From the NCBI GenBank assembly GCA_013399015.1, contig VWZX01004666.1, positions 3,630,156 through 3,694,155 on the forward strand: DNA of 64,000 nucleotides, in the 5' to 3' direction. The notes under the pieces were generated by a model, which made no database searches, was not told the origin of the DNA, and saw only the letters and a program-made list of their open reading frames with translations. Below are positions 53,936-64,000 of the stretch, piece after piece. The DNA is from Galbula dea. Lineage: Eukaryota > Chordata > Aves > Piciformes > Galbulidae. How positions within the stretch are numbered: the stretch's first letter is position 1; each line of letters opens with the position of its first letter. A program made the translations under genes and the position numbers.

Positions 53936-56900
53936 CTCAAAATTCATTTTCCTTCTCCTTCCTTTGCTGTGTTGCTGGCTATGCCAACATCAGAACACCC
54001 ATCTTGTTTGGAGATGTGCCTGCACAGTGGTTCTCCAGGTGGCTTAGGGCATCTTAGAGTCCAGGCTGTCAGGGTTGTGTAATTATGGAGGAGACATTCA
54101 CATGCCCTTGACAGGGCAAACAACAGAGCTTGTTCATGCTGCAGTAGGACACTGCTGCGGGATGGATGTAATTGCTTCTGAGCCACTCTCTTTAAAGACA
54201 CAGGCAAATAAAAATGCAGAAAAAAAATCAGCCACTTTACATAGTGATGTTTTTAATTGCCTTGGCTAAATGTGAAATTAAGTGTTAGAAACTTCAAATC
54301 CTGTTTGATGTTTAGCATCTGTGCTCCAAAAGGACAGGTTCTCAGGGCACTGCTTTGGTATGCCCAGGAAGCATGAAATCACTCCCAAATTGCTCAATGT
54401 GTAAGGTAATTGGCCTCCGTTGCCTGAAACATTGTAGCTGCAGACTCAGGGAGCAGACACCTCCTCCCAAATGGAACAAACCCATAGATACCGTGAGGGT
54501 TGTTTACATGGCACCTGTGTCTGGCATCAAGGGCTCTTTGTCCGACTGGTGCAGAGATCATCTACCACTTCTCTGTATGAGCTCAGTGCCTGTCAGGGTT
54601 GGGGAAATAAGTCCCTGAAAGCAAGAGAGAGATTTCCTATCATCAGCCTCATGCTGTGCACTTCCTGTTTTCTCCTCGTTTTGCTCAATCAAGACACATT
54701 TGATTTCATATTGGGAGAATCTGAAAAAAGATCACATGTTGAAAGTGATACATGTTAAAGCATGTTTTTGCCCATAGAGAAGCTTTTCTTTGCAAAGGCA
54801 GACATGCCTGGATCTCTTCACTTGTACATCTAATATATGCCTAATAAGCATTCTCCAAAATTTTTGAGAGGTTATTTCCACCTCTGACCCCAGGAGAGAG
54901 GAGGCATCAGTAATCACTGTGCTGGTGTGGAAATACAGCTTAACAGGCAGCGTGGATTTGGCAGATGAAACCCTGCTGCTGGGGGAAGGGGTCAGCTGCC
55001 AGCTGCAAGGGGGAAATATTGGGAGCAGGGATGCACAGCTCCTCTGGACACCACGCACTCATTGTGCAATTGCTTTTGCTGACAGACAGGTATGACACAA
55101 AGGAGGCAGCAGTGTTTGCCCAGTCCTTCTATTCCACAACAGATAGCCTCAGCTGATTCCAGTTGTGATAAAGATCACCTCATTATCTCCAACAATTACA
55201 GAGTAACTCTGATCAGAGTGGTGATAATCACAACTGCGAGCTCACTGCCTCTACTTGCTCACTTGTTTGCTTTGGATGTTTATTAGTATACCAAGAGCCA
55301 GTGAAACTGGTGATAATTCGCCCCCCCAGCAGCATGTTGACCAGGAAAGTGGAGCTCTGACCACCACCACCACCACTTCCTTCCAGACAGACACTACAGA
55401 GATCAACACCTTTGATACTGCAGGGAAATGCCCAACAGTCTATTTTGGCATCAGTATTTCCTGCCTGCTCCTCCCTGCCATCGTAGTCCTTGTTCGGTTC
55501 CCTGGTCACCCTCCAGAGAGCAAAACAAAGTGATCTACATGTCCAGTACAAATACCTTCCCAGGGCTATAGGGTCTGGCAGGGAAAGAAGCAACTTGGGC
55601 TATATTTGAAGTTAGAGAAATATAGAACTCACCAGAACATTGTTTTTTTTCTCTAATATGGATCAGCCACAGAGAGGGATGGCTTCACAACCAGCTGCTC
55701 CTGGGTAAGACACTCCTGTGGCATCATCATTAAGAGATGATCACAGCCACTGAAAGGCTCTGACACTTGGCATGAACCCCTCCAGGTTCTCAACAGCACT
55801 GTGAAATCTGCAGAGGTAAGACTATTGCTGAGAAATTCTGCTGAGCTGGGTGCTTTTCAGAGGATTCGGAGAAGGGGAAGGCCTTGCAGGATAAGCCCTG
55901 GACATTTCCTTTGTGTCCAAGGAGTATGTCATCATGTTCTGTTCTGGTTTCTTTTTCAATACATCTGGATTCATTGCTTGGTTCATTTCATTTGGACCAG
56001 ACAGAATAAGCCATGTTACCATCACACCAAAACCTGGAGCTGGGAAGGGAAAGACTTAATCAAGCCGTGAATTAACCCCTGAGAGGAATAGCTATGGAGA
56101 CTACAGCAGAGCTACCTGATGGGTGGAGAGGGATGGAAAAGACTTATTTTCAGAGCTAGATGGAGAAAGCTCTGCTCTGCCTTCCTGTGTCTGGACCCAC
56201 CTGATTTGCCTTGCATAGGAGCTGAGCCCTGTCCCCTCCAGTCAGCCAAGTGCCCGGAGCACTCCCCAAGGACTGTCGGGTTCTGTGAGGGCTCTAGTGA
56301 CACTGGTGCTTGGTGCTTTCATCTCTACCCCATCTGCCCTCTCCTCCCAACTTGAATCCTTTCAAGTGCAGGTGGGTGAATCTTCCAAGAGCCCCCAGGA
56401 GTTGTACCTGATCTGGCACAGAGCTGGCAGGGGCCACATCCATCACATTTCCAAAAGCCCACAGAGATTTTCTTCTTGCTTTCTTCCTCCTCCTCCTTTT
56501 ATTCTTTGTGGTTGCAGGTGAACACAGGATATTTCAAAGAGATCTCTGCCAACACTGAAGCTTTGAAGTCAGCTGGTGGAGCAACCTCAGATGACGTGGA
56601 GAAGGAGCAGGGCCCAGCTGGGTGTCTTCCCAGGAGAACTGAATCAAAGCCAAAAGAAGTGACAGCACAAGCTGGTCTGACTTAGTCTGGCTGAGGGTTT
56701 CTCCTCCCTCCCTCTGTTACTAAGCCCAACCTGCTTTTAAACCCTTCCTGGTTTTAAAGTTAAAAAAAAACTTTTGCTAGCATCAGATTAAGTTCCTGGG
56801 TCACAAGAAGAGATGGCCTGTAGCAAAACTCTGAATTTTATCTTTAATTATCAGCAGGAATATTACATTGTTGCAGAAAATGTGGTGAGAAAAAGCCAGC

Positions 56901-57214
56901 ATCTCTGATCCCTGCTGTGGAGCTGAGCGTCTGCTCAAGGAAAGGCTGGTAATCAGGAAGAGAGGGTCAACAGAAGATTATCTTCTAAGTCTTCCTCTGT
57001 AGACTGAATCTCTAATATGTTTACTTAGCCAGATGCAAATCCTTTTCACAAACTTATGATACTGCTGAGTACAAGTACATGCAGAAAATTAACAAAGCTG
57101 GAGTATCAATTCCTCGTCTATCACCAGTATGAGACTATGTGGGAGGAAGGAAAATGTTCTCTCTTCACTGTCTGGGGAGACAAAGTCAAGTTTCCAGCAC
57201 TGCTCCTGAGGTGC
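53936..57214. other. intergenic, no gene recognised
   Basis: About 3.3 kb of unique sequence with only short open frames and a small (CCA)n run near 55361-55375. No splice-linked exons, RNA genes or mobile elements could be supported. Confidence 0.55.
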
Positions 57215-57783
57215 ATCAGGAATAGTGTAGCAAGCAGGTCAAGGAAGGTTATCCTTCTCTATACTCTGCCCTAGTGAGGCCACATCTGTAGTATTGTGTC
57301 CAGTTCCTGTATTCCCTGTTCAAGAAGAACAAGGAACTTCTGGAGAGAGTACAGAAAAGGGCTACGAAAATGATTAGGTGGCTTAGACTTCTTTCGTATG
57401 GGAAAGCTTAGAGTGCTGGGTCTGTTTAGTTTAGAGAAGAGAAGGCTGAGGGGGATCTTATCAATGCTTATAAATACTTAATGGATGGGTGTCATGAGGG
57501 TGAAGCCAGTCTTTCTTCAGTGGTGCTCAGTGACAGAACAAGAGGTAATTGACGCAATCTAGAACATGGGAAGTCCTGTTTAAACATAAGGAGGAACTTC
57601 TTTACTTTGAGTGTGGTGGAGCAGGCTGCCCAGGGAGGTGGTGGAGTCTCCACCTCTGGAGACATTTAAAACCTGCCTGGATGCCATCCAGGTAACATGT
57701 CCTCCCTCGGGGGGGTTGGGGGATGGTGTTGGACTAGATGATCTCCAGAGGTCCCTTCCAAACCCTAACAATCTGTGATTCTT
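57215..57783 (+). mobile_element. CR1 LINE 3' fragment, about 570 bp
   Basis: It runs from GGGCTACGAAAATGATTAGG-type ORF2 end sequence through GGGTCTGTTTAGTTTAGAGA, GGAGGAACTTCTTTACTTTG, GGTGGTGGAGTCTCCACCTC and TTGGACTAGATGATCTCCAG, ending in AACAATCTGTGATTCTTC. It is a plus-orientation CR1 3' end with a fairly well preserved body, still interrupted by frame breaks. Confidence 0.9.
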
Positions 57784-58799
57784 CAGTTCTTAAGCAAGAG
57801 ATCCTGTCCAGCACCTCACTGCTTCACTCTATCTCCTGGCTGCCCTTCTACACAGGTCTGCTCCTGGGCTGCTTCTTCCCTGCATCCTCAAAGTTTGAGT
57901 CTTGCCTTTGTCCACACCCATCAACAGTGTGCCTATGGCCAGTGAACTTGCTAAGGCAGGAGATCTTCAGAAAACCAGTAATGGCATCAAGTGCAAAACC
58001 ATCTCCAAGCATGGTCAGGAGCAGATGGAAAGGTATAAGAAAAGCCTGGTGTATAAACCCCTCACCTGGGTATCCTCTGTCTACTGAAGAAAATCCTGCC
58101 TCCTCTTGCCTCCTGGACTTAATGTGGACTAGACAACCATCCTAGTGACCACTCTGCTGGGGTAGAAACCTCTCATGGACATCTTACTGCCAGCTGGGTA
58201 AAGGACAAAGTGTCACTTGGAAAGTGGAGACACTATATTTGACTACTCACATACATTCAATCTACAGTGGAGAAGCAGAAACTGGAGGCCAAGCCAAGTC
58301 TTATGACATGATTGTGAAGCCAACAGAAATTCCCCATATAGCATTCCGTATTGGGCTGGAAATGGTGTGCTGGATGGAAGCTGGGGCATGGGAAAGAAAG
58401 GACAGGGAGGCAGCACAGCATGGGCTGAGCTGCTCACAGCATGGACAGTCATGGGTTAGGGCAGGTCAGCATATTTGGAGCTTATCTTTTCACCATACTT
58501 TCTTCTCTCTGCTCTTGACAAAACATGTGCAGGTGTATGTGTAATGTGTCTTAGGTTCAAGGTCACCTTGGATCCTGCCCAGTGCAATAAAACCTTAAAG
58601 GAATGGAGTATAACAAAAGAGCTGTGTGGCTTTGAGCCTCTCAAGGAGTGATGCGTCTTGGAAGAGATCACAGCTACCTGGAGGTTAGAAAGCCCCACCA
58701 TCTATTGCCTTCGACAATTGCTTCCTAAGACACCCTGCTCCCATAGCACAGAGGTCTGGGGATCCCCTCTGAGCTAATGGTGACAGCTAAGAAGGAATG

Positions 58800-59060
58800 A
58801 GACTGGCTTAAGCAGAGCCTGTTTAATGCCATTCCGACCCCAGCCAGCCAGGTCAATTAAAAAATAGAGACAAAGGCACTCGGTCTGCTGTCCCTGTCAA
58901 ATTCATTATCTCCCCCTCGACAACAGAAAGAGGGCAACTGTTCACGTAAGACGCAGCTAATAATATCTGAGTACAGGACATTGCTGCTAAATTATAGGGA
59001 GGGCTTGGGAAAGGAAATTAGTGTCATTTGCAAGCCCAATAATAGGGGTTGTGCAGCATG
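58800..59060. promoter_or_regulatory. candidate non-coding regulatory element
   Basis: A repeat-free segment with GTTTAATGCCATTCCGACCC, GGTCAATTAAAAAATAGAG, GTCAAATTCATTATCTCC, CGCAGCTAATAATATCTGAG, GCTAAATTATAGGGAGG, GGAAATTAGTGTCATTTGC and CAATAATAGGGG. TAAT cores are spaced regularly, and TEAD-like CATTCC and GATA-like TTATCT sites sit between them. No coding potential is apparent. Function is inferred from texture only. Confidence 0.3.
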
Positions 59061-61849
59061 AATGCCGATGCGGGAGCAGGCGGAAGGACAGCATGTGGCT
59101 TATGCAACCGTCCCCGTCCTCCTCCAGCGGGCAGAGCTGGGCTGGCAAGATGCATGCTGCGGAGCTGAGAAGCAGGCTAGCAAAGGAGAAGTGGGCTCGA
59201 AAGCCAAAGGCAGTTGAAAACAAAGAGCAAAGCAGGTATTCTTGTGAGGATGAAGACTTCAGAAGCTGCTTCTAGGGAAGAAGGCTCAGACCATTCCTCC
59301 CAGCTGAGCTTCAGCGAATCACAGTTTAGGGGCCCCCTGGCAGCAGCTATCAGGAATGGGAGCGTCTGATAGTTTCAACTGAAGGGCCGTTCTGAGCAGT
59401 TTCTAGGAGCAATCAAAACCAGCATGGAAACTGAGACACAGAGAGACTGCACAGACTGTGCTGTGGCTTAAGTGTTAAGGCAATTCCTGAGCGCTTCTCA
59501 GTGATTTGAAATGCAGTGCTGCTGTTTGGGGACAGTGGCATTCCTGCAGTGGGCAAAGCATTTCCCATGTCACTTTACAGCCAGGTCTTTAGCAAAAATG
59601 TGTTACAGAAAAGCAGAAGTGCGCTCTGACCAAATGCTCCCTGGCCACTAACTAACCTAAAGTACCAACACCATGTTTTTGGTCGTCAGTATCTCTGGTT
59701 CCAAGCTCAAAATTCATGCCCCATCAACAACCCAGAAAGCATCACAAACCTTCCAAAGGGTCCCCAGTCTTCTGCAGTCCCACCATGCTGTCTACTGGAT
59801 CTCATAGACATTTGGTTCATGGGCCAGAGAATAATTTTACAACAACTTTATCAGGATGCCTAAACAAAAATAAGGAAATGGAGCAACTCTTGCTATGTCC
59901 AAACATGAAGAACAGTGTCCCCTTCTTGCCTGCTGATTTATTCTTTAAATTTCTCAACCTTGGACCACTCTCCAGCTGATTGGGAAATGCTCGAGTCCCC
60001 TGATGAACAGGGGAAGCTGTGATTATACTCATCAACTGCTCATTAGTGTTTCTTGGCACCAGCTGATCAAACACCAGCCCTGTGGTGTACACCACCTCTC
60101 ACCAGCAGATGTGGAGGTTCCTCAGCTTTGTTGCTGTCCCTACAGATGGTGAAGTTCTTTCCAAGGCACTGCTGAGATCTGGCAAGCAAATCTCATCCCA
60201 GCAGACAACTGGGATTAGAGCTCTCTTTCAGACTGTGGGTTGATCACCACAGTGCTGTTCCTCCAAGTCTCAGCTAGGGAATTTTAGACCATGAGAAGCT
60301 TCCACGAGACAGCCAAAACTGCCAAGGGTTAAGAGCCACACAAGAGGTGCTACAGATGTCCACATGCTGAGAGAGGTCTTCAAGAACCACTTCATTTACC
60401 TACCAGCACAGCCACCACAGAGGATACTCAGACAAATCTCTCATGAGCTGTAGATGGCCACAAAGCCAACAGCTCTGACCCTGAAAACAGCCAACTGGGA
60501 AGCCAGCTGATTATAGAAGAGCAGCAAAAGCACCATCACTTTCATGGTAGCTTTAGGTTCAGCCTTCCAGACACACTGCAGCTGCTACAAACCAATATTA
60601 TAGGAAAGGGAGAGTTTTGCCAGCTGGCAAAAATCAAAAGCCAGCAAATATTTCATAACTTGTCCAAACCTCCCTTCAGATCTCCATATAGCCCTCCTTT
60701 CCCACTCCTTTTACTGGTTCACACCATAGGAGCATGCTTCTGTCTCATCTCCCATCTCCATACTCACATCACTCATAGCCACTCTGAAACCAATTTCACC
60801 TACCTTCATGGCAGCTTGGCTCAAACACTCCTTGGGTGGCTGCTCCTCGTGGCCACCATCTTGCCTCTTCCACGACCAGAATTCTCAGGTCTGTAGTGGA
60901 GTTAAAGCTGCTCCAGAGTGTTTCATCCCCAAGCCTAACAACCTAGCAGCAAGGAGGAGAACCAGGAGAGGGTATTTATGGCAATGAAATTGTATCCCCT
61001 CTGGAAGCTGAACCAGAGGATTGTGCTCTGCAGGTGCCATCCTTCCCCTTACCCTCACACCCCTGGTTCTGTCAGCCACTGCTAATTCACAGGAGATAAT
61101 TAACCAGTGCTCTATCAGCTGCTCTCATACCTCAGAAGGCAGAGGAATATTTCTGCACGTGCTAGTACAGACCACCTGTGTATTATCAGCTCAAAATCAA
61201 ACAGCAGAACAGAGCCTGGGGAGAGCAGAGGCTCCAGCAGGCTTGGGGATTACTAGGAGACAGTGACACAGGTGATTTGCCTGGTGCACTGCAAAGCCTG
61301 GTTGCAATGGGGGGGCCCAGACATCCACTCCTACCAGCTATAGGGTGGGTTACCTCTGTTTGCATAGGAGATCTTTAAGATGTTTAGGGATGGACACTTG
61401 GAGGAACCTGACCTCCTGGAAGGAGCAGGGACCCTCAGTGCTGGAGCCAGAAGAGGCTCCAACTCCTGTTCATGTCCCTGTGGACGTGGCAGCTCCAAAA
61501 CCCAGGCACTGAGCAGGCAAAAGAGTCACCACTGGTCTCATTCCTCCTCATTCACAGCTCTGACATGGGACAGAAATCCCCTTGGGCTGCCTCCAGTCCC
61601 TGGGTACTCCCTGCAGAAGCCACTGCTCTTCCCTTTGGATCCATCATACTGACAGCTCTCACAAGAAGGGTTCGAAATTGAGAACCCAGCACAGCAGAGT
61701 GCCAGGGACACATGCACCACTGCACCCTGGCTAGTCTCAGTCTCCTCCAGCCTTGCACACTGAAGGCTGGGGACACGGCCATGCTCTCCCCCTTCCTTTT
61801 CCTCCTTTCCTCTATCCTGTCAATCAGGCTCTGGCTCAGGAATGTTTCC

Positions 61850-61960
61850 TCCTACAACAGCTACACTGGCTTCTGAGAGATGTAATTAAGATGAAACGCA
61901 CTTATTTAAAGCAGCTCCTCTCCCAGCACCACTCTAATGTCACCTTTGATCACTAAAACC
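61850..61960. promoter_or_regulatory. possible short regulatory element
   Basis: GAGAGATGTAATTAAGATGA, ACGCACTTATTTAAAGCAGC and AATGTCACCTTTGATCACT hold a homeodomain core, a MEF2-like A/T core and a TCF-like CTTTGATC within 110 bases. The claim is weak and rests on motifs alone. Confidence 0.2.
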
Positions 61961-62482
61961 AACCCAGCTCATAGATTGCCAGGGACACGTCCTTTAATTT
62001 TCACTCTCTCCCCCTTGCTCCATTAAGGCAAAACTGGTTTCTTTCTTCCTGCTGGTCATCCGAGCATTTTGCAGAGTAAAGGACCTGTCATTTTTGCATT
62101 GACCGGTGGGGAAAACAGAGCCAAATGCCTTGGCTGTGGCCCATGAAGGTCGGAGAAGTCATGCCTATGATGGTATGTGTCAGGCTCAGACAGGCTTGGC
62201 TCAGGAACTGTGCTGCCCTGTGGCTTTGCTGCAAGTAAGGATTGACAGCAGCAGGGCAGGGACCCCTGGACTAACACATCTGAAAGGAAATACTCTGAAT
62301 TTACTGGGGGAGAGCAATCACTGATGGGGGAGGCTGGACCATTTCCATTACTTATAACAGTCATTTCTGCTCAAACTTTTGTTTAGGCGTGGGCTTAGCT
62401 TTAAAGCCTCAGGCAGGCCCTGCTCTCACAAGCATATAGGATCTGCAGGATCAGGACTGTCTTCTTCTCAGTGGTCCCCATC

Positions 62483-62485
<3 letters not shown>

Positions 62486-62517
<32 letters not shown>
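62486..62517. repeat. (AC)16 microsatellite
   Basis: A perfect dinucleotide run of about 32 bases. Such runs are highly polymorphic in length and would make a usable marker. Confidence 0.97.
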
Positions 62518-62520
<3 letters not shown>

Positions 62521-64000
62521 TGATTGTCAGGCATTGAATTCCCAGATGTCTTTGTCGATAAATGCATCCATCAGGTTGCATTTTCTATTAGACTGGAGGT
62601 TTCCTGGTTGACAGCACATCCACCCACACAGGCAGCTCTCTCCTGAACTCCATCTCACTGCCTCTAAAGCTCCCTGCATTGCATTTTCTTTGGAAATGGA
62701 GAGCAAATACATGTGTATCCTCCTGCTCTCCCAGGGAGACAGCAGAGCAATGTACAGGGTTCCCTAGGTGGACAGGCTTCTTCATCTGAACTCTTACTTC
62801 AATTTATTTTGTTTTGATCTCCAGAAGAGATGTTTCTTCCTGCAGGTAAACAGAAGAGCAAAAAGCTACCCCGTTACAAAACACCAGTGATTTGCAATTT
62901 GTCACCAGTCCAGGTCCAGCTGCACTCTCTACTACCATTGCAGGGTGACAGCTTTTTCTGTAATGCTTAGAAGCAAAAGTTGTCATGCCAAAAGTCTCAG
63001 AGTTGATATTACAGATTCCTTCTCATCTCTCCAAAGATCTCATAGCAGCTTCTGAGGATTTCCAAGGACAGAGCTGGTTGCTACCCTCCCTAGGTGGCTG
63101 CCCCTGGCCCAGGGTTTGGGTCCTAGTCAAAGCTAGTGTGACACTGCAGTGACAAACCCCAGGCCCTGGCTCAGGTGAATCATTTGGCCACCCCTGATAG
63201 GAAGGAATTTGTCAACTCTTAGTAAAAGATACAGTTGTAGAGGCATTCCACTCCAACAGACTGCTGGGGGGGGGGCTGCACCTCCCATTCTTGCTTTGGT
63301 TAAGAGCTGGAGGCAGCAGGGAACCATTAAATGCACCCTCTTTCACTCCCGGTTCACGTTGAGCTGAAGCTGGACACCAAGATCTTGGTACTTCAGAAGA
63401 GAGGTGTTAATGCTGGTTCTGCAGAGGACAGCAAAGAAACCAGCCCAGGTGTTCCTATGGCCTGTAAATGAGACAGATGGGCCATCACTAATCTGCTGAG
63501 AGCTGGATCCTCTTCAGGGCAGCTTGTACAAAGATGAGCTGACCAAGTGTGGCAGGGTTTCCTCAGCACGTGCTGCTGCTAGAAGTCAGAGAGGGTTAAA
63601 CATGAACCAAGGAGTTTCTCAGGAACACTGTGATCTCAAGAGCACAGCCTGCTCTGCCCACAGCCATGGAGCTTAAACAATGACTGTCTGAGAGGTTATC
63701 CCTGCCACCTGCCTCCTCCAGCTCTCTCCTCCTGCCCTCTCACTGTACAGAGACCAGCTTTTGTCACTTAAAGGTGTGATCAGGAAATGGAGGGCTTTTA
63801 AAAACACTGCTATTAAGAACAATAAAAATAATAGAGCAAGAACATATGTCTCTCCACAGGCCAATCACCTTCTCTTTGCTTGGATTGAAGTGTTTTGTCA
63901 TCAGAGCATGACAGCATGTTGATACATCACCAGACCTGCAAAGCTGCTGGTTTTATTACTGTTATTAACCAGCTTTTCTAAAGAAAGGCAACAGCACACC

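Larger units (their letters stand above)
57784..64000. other. intergenic to the window edge; candidate regulatory tracts and one microsatellite
   Basis: No gene recognised in about 6.2 kb. Notable parts are candidate elements at 58800-59060 and 61850-61960, the (AC)16 run at 62486-62517, and a short poly-G at 63264-63274. The remaining sequence shows only short chance-like open frames. Confidence 0.55.

Noticed and set aside
61660..61690. GGGTTCGAAATTGAGAACCC resembling a tRNA T-arm
   Set aside because: No acceptor stem, anticodon arm or A box can be paired around it, so it is not a tRNA.
32260..64000. Search by eye for POMGNT1, LURAP1, TSPAN1 or other gene exons
   Set aside because: No open frame carried recognisable protein signatures next to good splice sites. 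Very short exons could be missed without a homology search.

Overview
This window is vertebrate nuclear DNA, almost certainly from a bird. The genes are split by GT/AG introns, and CpG-rich promoters start them. The interspersed repeats are mostly CR1 LINE fragments, with the typical avian 3' end reading TTCTGTGATTCTGTGA, plus one avian-type solo LTR with a 5-bp target duplication. There are no operons, CRISPR arrays or prokaryotic features. One undetermined base (N) sits at 1970.

The left half, 1-32.2 kb, is a compact block of three housekeeping genes. I rebuilt each exon by exon, with splice sites and reading phase agreeing at every junction. UQCRH (complex III hinge protein) runs on the minus strand, and its last coding exon lies off the left edge. 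LRRC41 (MUF1, a substrate adaptor for an elongin BC-cullin ubiquitin ligase) runs on the plus strand from about 1.6 to 10 kb, with 10 coding exons and 783 residues. The two share a 402-bp CpG-rich bidirectional promoter carrying clustered ETS/GABP-like and YY1-like sites. RAD54L (SWI2/SNF2-family motor of homologous recombination) runs on the minus strand from 31.77 to 11.40 kb, with 18 coding exons and 740 residues. It converges tail to tail with LRRC41 and starts in its own CpG island. Human 1p34 carries the same three genes in the same relative order and orientation, so this is a conserved block.

The right half, about 32.3-64 kb, holds no gene that I can support. It contains CR1 fragments, microsatellites and a 15-bp minisatellite. 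It also has several repeat-free, AT-rich tracts dense in homeodomain-like TAATTA motifs, which are candidates for conserved non-coding regulatory DNA. The mammalian neighbours of RAD54L (POMGNT1, LURAP1, TSPAN1) were not recognised here.

I found no clearly new biological system. The points most worth following up are a cysteine-to-serine change in the LRRC41 BC box, a RAD54L start codon alone in its exon, the UQCRH acidic micro-exon, the promoter architecture, and the candidate regulatory elements in the gene-poor half.
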